From assembly GCA_032871835.1 (NCBI GenBank), contig CM065296.1:2304001-2368000 (forward strand): a stretch of DNA of 64,000 bases. Reading direction: 5' to 3'. Below, piece by piece: positions 11,489 to 22,977 of the stretch. Each line of letters opens with the position of its first letter. Position 1 is the stretch's first letter. The notes under the pieces were generated by a model. It was given only the letters and a program-made list of their open reading frames with translations, did no database searches and had not been told where the DNA came from. Source of the DNA: Dipteronia dyeriana (lineage: Eukaryota; Streptophyta; Magnoliopsida; Sapindales; Sapindaceae). A program made the translations under genes and the position numbers.

Positions 11489-11990
11489 CACCAACCAGAG
11501 AGCACAATCATTTGTGATAATAGTTGGATTTTCCATAAAAATAAAAAATAAAAAATCTCAAGGATTTTCCGTAAAAATAAAAAATAAAAAACCTCTGCAA
11601 ATACATCTCAATGTCAAGCTCTAGCCGGGAAAATTGAAGACAAAAAAGTTGTGATTTGTCATAATAGTTGTAGAGTGGAGCTTGTATATATACTTTTTGA
11701 GGGTTCAAAACGATAGCGTCCAAAGATTATTGTTATATAGAAATGGAGAAACCCCTAACATTTGGGGTAAATATAATTAGAGCGCAAGTTTGCATTTATC
11801 CGTTCAGATTTCCTCGGATTTTAAAGTTGATTTTGATTTTGATTTAACCATAAAAAGACCAAATTGTACACATGACAGATTAATTGTAGATAAAGAGTTA
11901 TAATCATCTTGTTAATTTTTGCAAAACAACTTAACCGAGTGAATTTTGATGAAAGAGGTTAAAATTCCGAACCGAGTGAACTTGACCAAA
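11489..11990. other. Intergenic, no gene seen
   Basis: No coding region is recognised. The sequence contains two adjacent copies of a 'ttttccgtaaaaataaaaaataaaaaa' type phrase (about 11,530-11,590). A 'gagtgaattttgatgaaagaggttaa' phrase near 11,938 recurs near 22,281 on the far side of the two MULEs. Confidence 0.5.
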
Positions 11991-12416
11991 TTTTTACAAA
12001 GGGGTCAAAAAATTATTGGCACTATTTGAGGGGAAATATCACGACTTTACTAATGTATGTTTAAAAGGCACAATTTAACGTGTTCAGACGAAAATACCCC
12101 GAAATATTAAAACAGTGAGGAATTTGTCGTTTTCTAAGTCAGAGAGAAGCAACAGTCAAACCGATGAGAAACTAATCGACGGTGAAGTGACCGGAACGAG
12201 ATTACACAAGAACAACTGCGATTGAGAAATGTAAGATTATTTTTTTTTTCATCGTTTTTGTTGTTGTTAACTTGCATTACATGTTAGAATTGAGTTTTGT
12301 TGATAGAAATTGTAGAAACCGGTTAAAATAGAGATATGAGAATGGTTATGGTTTAGGTTAGAGTTTGTAATTTGGTTGAATATCAGTTGAAGAAGATGAA
12401 ATCTGGGTTATCGAGA

Positions 12417-13560
12417 CTTTTTGCAAGAGAATCGAGCTTATTTGTTGTTGAGTCGAGCTTTTATTTTCGTGAAAAATAGGTTTTGGTAAGTCGAGCTTAT
12501 TTTGTAATGTTTCGAGCTTTTTTTGAATTGGATCGAACTTTTTGGAAAAGGATCGAGCTTTTTTGAAAAGGAATCAAGTTTTTTTCAATAGGGTCGAGCT
12601 TTTTTTGAACTGGATCGAGCGTTTTTGAAAGGGATCGAGTTTTTTTGACAAGGAATCGAGTTTTTTTCAATAGGGTCAAGATTTTTTTGAATTAGATCGA
12701 GCTTTTTTGAAAGAGATCGAGTTTTTTTGAAAGGGATTGAGGTTTTTTGAAAAGGATTCGAGCTTTTTCAATAGAGTCGAGCTTTTTTTGAATTGGATCG
12801 AGCTTTTTTGGAAGGGATCGAGCTTTTTTGGAAGGAATCGAGCTTTTTTGAAAAGGAATCGAGCTTTTTTCAATAGGGTCGAGCTTTTTTTGAATTGGAT
12901 CGAGCTTTTTTGAAAAGAATCTAGCTTTTTTGAAAGGGATCGAGCTTTTTTGAAAAGGATTCGAGCTTTTTTTTGAATTGGATCGAGCTTTTTTTTGAAT
13001 TGGATCGAGCTTTTTTGAAAAGGATCGAGCTTTTTTGAAAAGGATCGAGCTTTTTTGAAAAGGATTCGAGCTTTTTTCAATAGGGTCGAGTTTTTTTTGA
13101 ATTGGATCGAGCTTTTTTGAAAGGGATCGAGATTTTTTGAAAAGGAATCGAGCTTTTTTGAAAAGGAATCGAGCTTTTTTCAATAGGGTCGAGTTTTTTT
13201 TGAAAGGGATCGAGCTTTTTTGAAAGGGATCGAGCTTTTTTGAAAAGGAATCGAGCTTTTTTGAAAAGGAATCGAGCTTTTTTCAATAGGGTCGAGCTTT
13301 TTTTGAATTGGATCGAGCTTTTTCATCATGACATCGAGCTTGTTTTAAATAAGATATAGCTTTTCTTACGGATCGAGCTTATTTGTTATGGGATCGAGAA
13401 TTTTTTATAATTGGACCGACCTTTTGTGTTATGAGATTGAGCATTTTTGTCATAGGATCTAGCTTTTTTTGAAAAGGGTCAAGTTTTTTTCTCCTGGGAT
13501 CGAGTTTTTTTTAGGACCGAGCTGTTTTTACATTGGATCGAGACTTTTAATTTTGGTTAC
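12417..13560 (+). repeat. 'tcgagctttttt' array, left arm of MULE A
   Basis: Dozens of 18-25-bp units share the core (a)tcgagctttttt, alternating with 'gaaaaggaa', 'gaattgga' and 'caatagggtc'. All lie in the same orientation. The antisense frames stay open and give Lys-Ser-Arg-rich ORFs, but these simply translate the repeat. The same core occurs on the right arm of this element and in the small MULE B at 25.6 kb, so it is a family-specific component. Confidence 0.9.
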
Positions 13561-13604
13561 GAAATTTATTCTGTTTAATGATGTTGTATTTCTGTTACAT
13601 TGCA

Positions 13605-14709
13605 GTTGAGAAATAGGTTGAGGGATTCGCTTAAAACTGCAAAAGAAGACTGGTACGAGGGCAAATTGACTCGATATAACCATTTTGATGCCCTTGACCA
13701 TATAGACGATGCGCTGAACCGTGTCCCTACAGAATTTGCAGATGAAGATCGGCGTCGGTTCATGGCGTCATGTTTGGGTATTTCCTGATGATGCATCGGG
13801 AGATGAAGTTTTCGGGTGGTATTATCCATCGGTTGCTTTTGAGGGAGCTGCATCATAACGGCCCAACAAATGAGATACAGTTAATGTTAGGGAACCAGTC
13901 GGTGAGGTTTTCGAAGGTGGAATTTTGCCTGATCATCGGACTACGGTTTGGAGTTGTACCAGACACGACCAAGTATGCAGCAGTGGAGAATGACATACTT
14001 CAGCGGTACTTTCCTAGAGCCGATAAGGTATCGTTGGAGGAGATTAGGGGTGTTGTCACTGTCGCAGAGTTCGGAAAGACGTACGATGCTGTCAAGCTCT
14101 TCCTCATATATATCTGAACTGGATACTGATGGGGGTAGATGAGAGATTCAAGATTCCAGTTTGGCAGTTTCTACTGGTTGAGGATCTCGATACGTCCCCG
14201 TAGGGTGCCCACGTGTACAAGTATTCTATTTACTCATTCAAGCATGCGTTTGACGGGCGACGAGACGGGTTCAAGCGGCCCCAGCAAGAAAAGAGCCCTG
14301 ACATACACACGGTGGAGACCTACAACATATACGGTCTATCACATGCCCTATTGGTAAGAACTTCGAATTACAAGTTGTACTTTATTGGTGTTGTCCTAAA
14401 TGTTATGGTTAGTTATCGGACTTATCTTTGATGCAGGTATTTGCTTTCGAGGTGATCCTTGATTTGGCCAAAGAGTTCGGTGCCCGGAGGGTTACAGATC
14501 TGACTCCCCGTATTTTGAAGTGGGAGTTGACTAAACAACCGAGAGGGAAGAAGCTGACAAAGATTTTATTTTTATTCGTTAGTATTTGTACAATTACATT
14601 GTTCTAACTAATATTTCAGATGTTTGCGAGGAAGGAACTGATGCTCACATCAGCTGAGAGACAGGCACCGTACTATACTGGGCTAAACGAGGGGGGAGCC
14701 TATATGTAG
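13605..14709 (+). pseudogene. DUF1985/Ulp1-type MULE cargo gene, 5' part, broken
   Basis: The plus strand encodes a recognisable plant DUF1985 region: 'MMHREMKFSGGIIHRLLLREL', then 'LMLGNQSVRFSKVEFCLIIG', 'YDAVKLFLIYI', 'NWILMGVDERFKIPVWQF' and 'VETYNIYGLSHAL'. After an apparent intron (donor at about 14,352, acceptor about 14,437) come 'FEVILDLAKEFG' and 'LTPRILKWELTKQPRG'. A second intron precedes 'MFARKELMLTSAERQAPYY'. The reading frame shifts near 13,765 and 14,105, with a stop near 14,200 and another after 'GGAYM'. In intact relatives DUF1985 precedes a Ulp1-type cysteine protease domain; no Ulp1 catalytic domain remains here. The gene is transposon cargo, not a host SUMO protease. Confidence 0.85.
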
Positions 14710-15725
14710 AAGATGATAGGGATGATGTGCCGCTTCCTGTCCCTGATCAGACTACCTTTGGCGGGATCAGTGGTACATAGGGTGGGGGTTTAACAGACAG
14801 GACCAGTGACAGTGAGGGATCTGATCCCGCTGCTGGGGGTTTAAGGCCTAGTGACAGTGAGGGATATGAGACAGACCCTCAAAGAGAAAGGCATAGGCAT
14901 AGGCAGGTTCGGTTTACCACCCCCGAACATGGTACATCTACTGAGGATTCCCGTGCGGCCATTGGACGTGATGGAGAGGTAAGTTGAAAACAAAGTTTAG
15001 TGTTTTTTATTAACACGTGTTGATAGTTTTGTACTAACAATGTAGACATGATTTCAGGCTCCGTGGATAGATCTGTTAAACGATATGAGTGAAGCCCTCC
15101 AGAAGAGTGAAGAGGATCGACAATGTCAACACTTGGAGTTGGTGGATATGATCCGAAAGAGTGATGAGGATCGTTAGCAACAACACCGAATGTTACTGGA
15201 TATGATCCGGGGGCTTCAGGGGTCAACCATGAGTACACACCGGGATGAACCCCACCTCCTGATCCAGACTTTAGTCCCGGAGACTCGACTGATACGTATA
15301 CGGGGTGGGGGGACAGACATGACAACTAGACGTAGTCAGGACCCGCCTACCAGAAGGCTGGGTCCGGAGAGGCAACCTCAGTCGTATACCAGTGATAGTA
15401 GGCTTGCTTCGTATACAACAATCAAGTCGAACCCCCCAGCTGTCCTATCTGGGTCCACCCAGGCTCAGCGGTCCCCTCCTCTTCCTAGCACAATTGTGCC
15501 GTTGGTGCGGTCCCCTCCCCTACCCAACACTTCTGTGGCGTCGGTCCTGTCCCCTCCCCCACCCAGGACGTCTGAGGGCATCGGTGCGGTACCCTTCCCC
15601 ACCCACCATGTCAACCCAGGCTCAGCGGTCCCCTCCCCCGGATAGCATGACGACCCAGGGTCTGCGGTCCCCTCCACCGGCCATCACATCGATTCAGCCT
15701 CAGCGGCCCCCTTCACCGCCCAACA
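14710..15725 (+). pseudogene. Linker and Pro-rich remnant of the DUF1985 gene
   Basis: The segment continues the cargo gene. It contains a repeated Asp/Glu-rich phrase (SEEDRQ... and SDEDR around 15,110-15,175), then a proline/serine-rich stretch from about 15,430 to 15,720 with repeated 'QRSPPP' and 'SPPLPNTS' type units. There are stops in all frames, so it is not translatable as one protein. It ends abruptly where antisense transposase sequence begins at about 15,725. Confidence 0.65.
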
Positions 15726-17216
15726 CATCGAACGCAATGAATGGACACATACACATCCGGAATCCTCTATGTGAGACACCAATCGACATGAAAAAGTATA
15801 AAAATTTACCATCTTCGTCACACTGTAAGTCAGTGATTGTGTCAGGATTTTTTTGTTCCAAAACATAACCAAATGATGGAAGCAGTTGGAAGGTTTCCTC
15901 GTGCGTTCCATATGTCACTGGCAACGTATAATCGAGGGGAGCGTGTGCCTTACTGTACATGATTTGGATTCCATACATTGATTTCATGTCGGCGATTATG
16001 TCTTTCGGACACATTAGTCGACCATCTTGTTATTGAAGTCTAGGTGCAATAACTTCTCCAATTATGACTGCACTAGCTTGTTGGTGCCGGTGGTGAATTT
16101 CCTCTAACTGACAAATGTGTTCGTTGACAAAACTTCTTACTTGAAAGTATGTGCCTTCATCTCTCCTCACCGCTCTTAACTTCCACGTACTAGATGTAAT
16201 GTTGTCTTATTGGACATTTTCACCTTCCACTCGAAGTTCTGCCGTATTGCAAAATGACCTACTAGTCTTTTCAAATCCTTTTTAGTTGGAAAAAATTTCC
16301 CTTTATATATCATGCTTGTAGGTTCATCTTCAACCAAGTTCATGCTTCCACCCATACCAAACGAGTATGATTCTGCTCCTGGAATAACCCATGTTGTGGC
16401 ATTATCAGAATCATCTGGAGTTACATTAGCCCAGACCATGGAGGTCCCAACTATATCTGGTGCACTGGAACTAAATCTGTGTACATGTCTTACACGTCTT
16501 TCCGTTTGGACAGGTTCTTCATCATCCTCATTATCCTCTACATTTTGTACAGAATTGAAATTGCCCTCATTATCCACCTCATGAATCACCCCAACATTCG
16601 GTGTTGTATTATGCTCATTGTTGATGTCATTGTAGATCTCATTGTATTGGTGGTTGTACTACCTATTATTCATCTAAATTTGACAACCAAATACATCGTC
16701 GAATTGAGGTCCCAATATATTATCATGGGCGGCTACTTCCGGTGGGACAACACATATGTTTTCTCGACCATCAATCCCACTTCTTTCTGTGAACAACTGG
16801 TTGCTTCCGCCTGACGATCGAAATTGTTGGGTGTTATCACGATGACGGATATCTTCACCAATGACACCTACTGCTGGCCTCTCGATTAGACTAACACATA
16901 CTTGAGGGATCATCCTGTCTTCCCATAGCATAAACTGAACATCATCATTGTTTCTTATAAATGTACGACATGTAGTCTCAGGAACAATTGATAGAGACTG
17001 TAGATCATCACTGTATTTGTTTTCATCAAACTTCACAATGGTTTGCACGATCGACACCAGTTCGTCGTAACTCAAATTATTTGACACATATAAACCTTGG
17101 TTATAGGAACCTAAATACCTCTGATTTTCGTCGGGTAATTGCTCCCATCGACCGTTGTAAGATATGACTATTCTCATCCTATCCATTGTCCTGTCAAAAT
17201 CATTATCAAAAACCAT
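15726..17216 (-). pseudogene. MuDR-type MULE transposase, N-terminal remnant
   Basis: Read on the minus strand from the ATG at 17,214-17,216. The N-terminal part has 'MRIVISYNGRWEQLPDENQ', 'TTCRTFIRNNDDVQFMLWED' and 'RMIPQVCVSLIERPAVG'. A MuDR_A-like zinc region follows: 'YKGKFFPTKKDLKRLVGHFA', 'FEWKVKMSNKTTLH', 'WKLRAVRRDEGTYFQVRSF', 'CPKDIIADMKSMYGIQI'. Then comes 'LLPSFGYVLEQKNPDTITDL' up to 'CPFIAFD'. In the family this last motif is normally followed by GTHLKG, the start of the DDE core. Here the sequence stops at or just after the first catalytic Asp and joins the cargo gene. At least one in-frame stop (near 16,035) and frame changes (near 16,180 and 16,600) also occur. No DDE core and no SWIM finger are present. 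Confidence 0.88.
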
Positions 17217-18255
17217 ATTAAAAAATAAATATTTAATATTAAATTTACAATTATAAAGGATTAAACAAAAATCAAAAGTGTAAGCGATCGATCTTTTTTT
17301 TTACTGATTGACCTTTTTTGGTATATGATCGAGCCGTTTTTATACATGGTCGAGCCGTTTTTGTACATGATCGAACTTTTTTTAACGGGATCGAGCTTTT
17401 TTTGTTCAAGACCGAGCTCTATTTGTACATCATCGAGTTTTTTTTAATATGGCTCGAGCTTTTTTTTATATGGCTGGAGCTTTTTTTAAATATGGCTCGA
17501 CTTTTTTATTTTAGGGATTGAGCTTTTTTGTGAGGAATCGAACTTTTTTGTGCGGGATCGAGTTTTTTTTTGTGCGGGATCGAGCTTTTTATGTGAGTGA
17601 TCGAGCTTTTTTTTAGAGATCGAGCTTTTTTTGTGAGGGATCGAGTTTTTTTTAGGGATCGAGTTTTTTTTGGTGAGGGATCGAGCTTGTATAGAGCATC
17701 TATTTTTTGGATCGAACATTTTTTTTATGGATCGAGCTTTTTTATAATTTGATTGAGCTTTTTTTCAAATGTTTCGAGCTTTTTTTAAATGATTTCAAAC
17801 TTTTATGCCCAAGATTTTAAACTTGTTTGCACCATTTCAAATCAACTCGGCCAAATATATATACAAAAAATATGCATACATGTTCATTCATTATTTTTTA
17901 AAGTTTACAACTCCCAAACATAAACAAAAAAAATTGAGACAACATGTTTATAAATGTTCATACAGTGTTATACCACACCGAAATACAAGAAAAAATGGAA
18001 ATGAAGATCAGAAATATTAATTTACCTTCTTGTGCAATATCTGGAATGAAGCTCGTTTTTTGAAGAGATATCCAGAGTAATTGATTGATTTTCAGACAAC
18101 TTTTTTGGACGATAGCTTTTAAAGAATAAAGAATCGATTATTTAAGGGCAATTTCGGTAGCTCACCATAATAGGTGTCTTTTAAACTTAACTTATTATAA
18201 CGGTGACATCACTACAACTTACAAAAAAAAAGGTTACATTTCTCACCATTTTCAC
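17217..18255. repeat. Right arm of MULE A with second 'tcgagctttttt' array
   Basis: From about 17,283 to 17,790 the core tcgagctttttt recurs about 20 times with variable spacers (such as 'gtgaggga', 'tatggc'), in the same orientation as on the left arm. The remainder to 18,255 is subterminal and TIR sequence with no gene. Confidence 0.8.
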
Positions 18256-18839
18256 TTTTTACAAATCGCTTTGAACTGTTAAAATAACAGAAGAAATTTC
18301 TCAAAAAATAAAAATGCTACTACCAATAAATTAAGTGGAAATTGTCAAAAACGATCACATATAACATGAAAAATTCGTTTTTAATCACATACGAAAATTT
18401 ATTTGTTAATAGCCACTTTTCATAAATAATTTCAGTGTGTATCCTTAAATTACCATAATACCCCTTAATGTTTTTTTTTCTCTTTCTACTCCACTGTTTG
18501 TGAACTTCTATTCTCTCTTTCACTGTGACTCTCATCTTCTCTCTTCTCTCTCAAACTGAAATGACTCTCTTCTTCTTATGAAAATCGAAGACAGCGGAGT
18601 TTCATGTTTATTGAACATTTGAATCACACCAGTGATTGAAGATTTGAAGAATACCATTGTTAGGTTGAGAGGTTTTGAACAAGAAGAATCGATTTGCTCT
18701 AATTCGGTAGAAGGTGTGTAAATGTCTTCCATTTATGTTAGTTTGACTTCAGAACAAATAGTATAACATGATTTTAACGTGACTGCAGTATTGTTATGTG
18801 TTTTTTTTTGAAGAAATTGATGAATGTAAGATTCACGTT

Positions 18840-19240
18840 TTTTTCCAGAACATTTCAAGTTTAAAATGTTCATAAACTTGAAATGTCCTATAACAACTTA
18901 ACACAGAACTTGAAATATAATATAAAAATTTGAAATGTGGATAAAACTTGAAATGTAGCGAAGTTTACAGAGATTTAAACGCATGATTTCAAGTTTATAC
19001 ATCATCAAACTCGAAATGTTTATAGTAGATATGTATTCATTTTCCATTTTTATTAGTTTGAGTTCCAAATAGTTAGTATAACATCTTTTAACGTTATTTC
19101 AGTACTATTGTGTGGTTTTGTGAATAATTTAAAGAATATAATGTACATGTTTTTTTTTCCAGAACATTTCAAGTTTCAGTTGTTCATAAACGTGAAATGT
19201 GCTATAAAAACTCAAAACATAACTTGAAATCTTCTATAAA
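18840..19240. repeat. 'atttcaagttt' motif cluster, MULE C (first block)
   Basis: The core 'acatttcaagttt' and its inverse 'aaacttgaaatgt' alternate, for example near 18,855, 18,885, 18,945, 18,985, 19,010 and 19,175. Spacing is irregular, and both orientations occur, unlike later blocks. Confidence 0.75.
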
Positions 19241-19370
19241 CAACACGTAGACAACGTTCCTGTAGTGTATGTCATGTACTTGGCCATAATTGAAAGACAT
19301 GCCCGTTAGTTGATCACTCTCTGCCTACGACGGATACTCCCACTGATGGCGGAACTACTCATTTGTAATT
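19235..19370 (+). pseudogene. Zinc-knuckle relic of a MULE transposase
   Basis: The plus strand encodes 'RSCSVCHVLGHN', a stop codon, then 'KTCP'. This matches the C-terminal CX2CX4HX4C zinc knuckle of plant MULE transposases, interrupted by a TGA between GHN and KTC. A short tail 'TTDTPTDGGTTHL' ends at TAA. It is all that I recognise of a transposase in this element, and it supports the MULE assignment independently of the TIR and target duplication. Confidence 0.6.
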
Positions 19371-19549
19371 TCTAGTTATGTCTATGTTGTATTACTAATA
19401 TAAGTGAATTCAGAACTTGTTATTGTAGTATGAACTTATTTCATGTATGAACACTGTTTAGTATGTTTATTTATTTTTTTATTATTATGTCATGAAGTTA
19501 AAATTTAGTCTCCTTGCTATTTACATTATGATTTCTAGTTTGGTTCCAG

Positions 19550-19990
19550 AGATTTATACCTTGATTTCAAGTTTGATGTGTACTTGTAAAGCATGATTTC
19601 AAGTTTGGGCAATTTCCAGTAAAAAACCCCAACAGTCAACACATCAGTACCTGTCTACTGCATCATTTCACGTTTGGTACCTGGGATTTATACCATGATT
19701 TCAAGTTTGGTGTTTATTTGTAAAGCATGATTTCAAGTTTGGTACCTTTTTTTAAAACCATGATTTCAAGTTTGGTGTTTATTTGTAAAGCCTGATTTCA
19801 AGTTTGTTTTTTATTTGTATAGTATGATTTCAAGTTTGGACAATTTTCAGTAAAAAATCTCAACACTGTCAACACATCAAAACCTGTCTACTGGTATCAT
19901 TTCACGTTTGGTACCTGAGATTTATACCATGATTTCAAGTTTGGTGTTAATTTGTAAAGCATGATTTCAAGTTTGCCTATTTTCCATTCA
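19550..19990 (+). repeat. 'catgatttcaagtttgg' array, MULE C (second block)
   Basis: About ten units carry the core 'tgatttcaagtttgg' with spacers such as 'tgtttatttgtaaagca'. A longer unit (from 'caattttcagtaaaaa' through 'catttcacgtttggtacctg') is repeated about 240 bp apart. Confidence 0.85.
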
Positions 19991-20514
19991 AAAATCCCAA
20001 CACTGTCAACACACAAGAATACCTGTTTAACATTCCAATCGTTCACAATTTAACATTTAACATCCAACCTAATCTGATAATAACATTTAACATTCAACCT
20101 AATATCCGGTCAACCATTAAACATCCATCAATCTCTAAAAAAAAAAATAACATCCAACCGAATATCCATCCAACCAAGTCATAACACCCTACACAAAAAT
20201 GTGGTGGCCTACCAACAATTTAAATAACGCAAACAAAAAAGAAAATTGCAGTAGGTGTTCTCATCTCTGGGAACTCTGTCTAAGGTATACTAGATCTTTC
20301 ACCATCTGAGGGGCAGTGTAGGGGCTGCAAACTGCTGTTGCTCCTTTCCTAATAATTGTCAAATGAGACAATTTACAGTAAATGTTCACTCGAGCATCAA
20401 ACCAACTATATTGCGCATGCTTGTAAACCAAATTATCTCTGCCATTTGTCATCTGCATTACCTTACAAAAATTACAAAATGTGGTTGGGACCAAGTGTTA
20501 CTAAATTATTTTTC

Positions 20515-20860
20515 ACTATTTCAAGTTTTAAGCTACACATTTGATGCATGATTTCAAGTTTATGCAACAGATTTAAAGCATCATTTCAAGTTTGATTGCA
20601 CACAAATAACTCATCATTTCAAGTTTTATGTCACAAATTTAAAGCATGATTTCAAGTTTGATTGCACACAATTAAAGCATTATTGCAAGTTTTATGTCAC
20701 AAATTTAAAGTATCATTTCAAGTTTGATTGCACACAATTAAATCATCATTTCAAGTTTTATGTAACAAATTTAAAGCATCATTTCAAGTTTTTCGATGAT
20801 TTCAATTTCTTGAAAGAGACAAACAATGATTTGAAGTTCTGTGATTGTAATTCAAAACAA
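20515..20860 (+). repeat. 'catcatttcaagttt' array, MULE C (third block)
   Basis: Units of about 35 bp carry 'atcatttcaagtttga/tttatg', alternating between 'ttgcacacaa' and 'tgtcacaaatttaaag' spacers, for about eight copies in one orientation. Confidence 0.85.
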
Positions 20861-22257
20861 AACAACATTTAAAATTTATACAACAAATTCAAGATTTCAG
20901 TTCACAATCAACTTCAACCTCAACCAGCCTGTTACCTATGAACTCGGCTTCATTAATGAGACAGTCAGACAAACATTAGAAAGAATAAATATCTAAATAA
21001 TCTTACTCAAAACCTAAATTCAGTTGAGGTTTCAACCCATCGGATTCTAATGCTAGACCGATACCCATTCATAGTTGGCTGAATTGACATCTTCAAGTGA
21101 ATAATTAGTAGTCTAAGAAATACGAATTGCACCCTGAAGCACCATATGAAAACTTAAAAACAATATCCAAATAACAAGCATTTTTCACCACAAACACACA
21201 AAGCAAAGACACAATGTGCTGGATCCATCACGCTCAATAGAGACCTAAAGAAATGCAGCTTGGTATGTAGGAGGAAGTTCTATTAAGGCTTTTAAGTGCT
21301 GGCGATACTGTTCCAACATCAGAGAAGGAACTAGCTATGTGAATCAAGATGCAAAATGTGAGAGAAAAAAACATCAACATTTGAATAAATTCCTTAAACA
21401 TCATGAAGGCCAAAATTGAAAAGGCTGATTCACTACACTGTCATAACTCATGATTCCAGTCCAGTTCACAATCAACCTCAACCTCCACAAAATTCGTTTT
21501 TAACGATTTCCACTTCCCTCAATACCACAAAACCCACATTTGGAATCCATCAAATCAAATAATGAAATCAGCATAATGAAATCAATTTTGATATATTCAA
21601 ATGTTCACAATAAACTTCAGTGTCTAATTAACCAAACCCTAAAAAATTAAATAATAATCTAAGAACACATTCATACGAAATAATCCACAATTTTCTTAAC
21701 AATTTCAATAAATAATTTTAACGGCATCAGATTTTCATCATTGTCTAATCGGCATCAAATTTTCTTAACAATTTCAACAAATTATTTTATTAAAAATGAA
21801 TTTCAGAACAATAAAACCAAACCTTCACACACAAATCAACAACTCGTCGACCACGACGACCGTTGCTACTGTCGACGAGCACGATCTCGGCTCTCCTCCA
21901 CTCTGCGACGATGAACAAGTCGCTGACGACCACGACGTCTCTATGTTCCCTTCGGCGACGAGGCTGAACACTTCAGCAGGTTGAGTTCGGCGACGCCGAT
22001 GAAGTCACACCCAGTTCGGCTGTTTTCCTCCCTTGCGACGACGATGGCCCTATTTCCCTCTCCTCTCCTCTCCACTCCTCCACGATTGTTTCAAGAATTC
22101 AAAAACAAAAGAAAACCCTAACCGTTACCTTTAAGTATATATATATACGGGGCTATTGAGGTAATTTCTAAAAAATATGGTTATAAACAAATAAAATTTC
22201 GTATGTGGTTAGAAACAAAATTTTATAAACTTCTGTGGTCACTTTTGATTTTCTCTC
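20861..22257. other. Right part of MULE C, no gene
   Basis: No gene is supported. From 21,840 to 22,060 the sequence becomes GC-rich with repeated 'cgacgac' and 'ggcgacg' phrases before the right TIR. A comparable GC-rich block sits near the right end of MULE D. These may be captured host fragments or structural subterminal DNA. Confidence 0.5.
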
Positions 22258-22266
22258 ATAAATTAA

Positions 22267-22891
22267 TACAGAACTGTTAACAGAGTGAATTTTGATGAAG
22301 GAGGTTAAGTATAGAGGTTTTGGTTGTACCATACCATAAGTATAACACAATTAAAGCTTAAAGTTTCAGCTAAATTAGTTAATCAGATGTTAGTAAGACA
22401 AATTAGTTAGCTGAGAGTAATTAGCTTTACTAGCTCATCATGATTAGTTACTAATTCTGTTATGTGAAGAATTAGTGAAAGTCAACAATGTACATAAAAG
22501 CTTAATAGTACTCGTGTATGTCATAAATTAGCTAGCTGAGAGTAAATAGTTCTTAGAATTTTCTCTCAAATTTTCTTTTCACTTTCTCAGTGATTTACTT
22601 GAGAAAATCTGAAGTTTAAAAAGAACAAATGCCAATTTGTAACCTTGTAAAGTGAAGACAACAGATTCATGAGTATTAAGAAACTCACAGTGCACCTCAT
22701 ATGTGCAAACTTAGAAGATTCTACAAACAAAACTCTTTACATGACAAGTTCTTATGACTTAGCAATTAAAAAATCTATTAGATGATGACAACACATTAAA
22801 TAAGTGATTCTACAGTGAGTAGCCTCTGTAGTTTTTCCATCATGAATCTGCAGCAGAGATTTATTTGTGCTTTGTTTTGTGTTATTTGCAG
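22267..22891. other. Region upstream of the HMG-box exon
   Basis: No gene is seen before the acceptor at 22,891. I looked for an exon encoding the first part of the HMG box (a PxxPxSAYxLF-like motif) and did not find one. The sequence may be intron or intergenic. Confidence 0.4.
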
Positions 22892-22976
22892 CAAAGAGGC
22901 AAGGAAGGCTTTGTTGGAGGAGAGGCCAGTCACCAACAACTCCACCATTACTGCTATGATTTATGTGAAATGGAAG
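22892..22976 (+). CDS. HMG-box protein, internal exon
   Basis: An 85-bp exon follows the acceptor 'gttatttgcag'. In the frame set by the downstream exon it reads 'KEARKALLEERP', 'VTNNSTITAMIYVKWK', which fits the middle of an HMG box (the helix-1 to helix-2 region ending in the conserved Trp-Lys). HMG-box proteins bind and bend DNA in the nucleus. The exon enters in phase 2 and ends in phase 0 at AAG. The 3' edge is exactly at the Copia insertion: the target duplication GAAGG ends at 22,977 and the LTR begins TG, so the donor GT is made of one host base and one LTR base. Upstream exons encoding the start of the protein were not found. Confidence 0.75.
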
Positions 22977-22977
22977 G

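Larger units (their letters stand above)
12000..18255. mobile_element. Mutator-like element A, 6,256 bp
   Basis: A perfect 9-bp target duplication (tttttacaa at 11,991-11,999 and 18,256-18,264) brackets the element; 9 bp is the MULE signature. The ends are long degenerate inverted repeats: 'atgtttaaaaggcac' near 12,055-12,070 faces the reverse complement of a 'gtgtcttttaaactt' segment near 18,172. Inside, from left to right, are a short-motif array, a DUF1985-type pseudogene, a proline-rich segment, a convergent MuDR transposase remnant and a second motif array. It matches the known plant type in which a MULE carries both a transposase and a Ulp1-like gene (Kaonashi/CUMULE-type). Both genes are truncated, so it is non-autonomous. 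Confidence 0.88.
18335..22257. mobile_element. Mutator-like element C, 3,923 bp
   Basis: A perfect 9-bp target duplication (ataaattaa at 18,326-18,334 and 22,258-22,266) brackets the element. Inverted termini: 'aaccacatacgaaattttatttg' read from the right end matches 'aatcacatacgaaaatttatttg' at about 18,380 on the left. The interior holds 'atttcaagttt' arrays, a relic of a transposase zinc knuckle and a GC-rich right subterminal segment. It begins only 80 bp after MULE A. No intact transposase is present. The related copy D at 48.5 kb shares the TIR. Confidence 0.88.

Noticed and set aside
12497..13286. Minus-strand ORFs encoding long Lys/Ser/Arg-rich proteins
   Set aside because: They are translations of the 'tcgagctttttt' array in several frames and have no domain; the repeat explains the open frames.
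12417..13560. CRISPR-like array of short repeats
   Set aside because: Spacers are themselves repetitive and short, there are no cas genes, and the array lies inside a plant MULE with TIRs and a target duplication.
15465..15677. Minus-strand Gly/Thr/Asp-rich ORF opposite the Pro-rich segment
   Set aside because: It is the complement of the repetitive Pro/Ser linker of the DUF1985 gene.
20261..20494. Minus-strand 77-residue ORF inside MULE C as a transposase fragment
   Set aside because: No recognisable motif, and the only transposase-like signal in this element is the plus-strand zinc knuckle.
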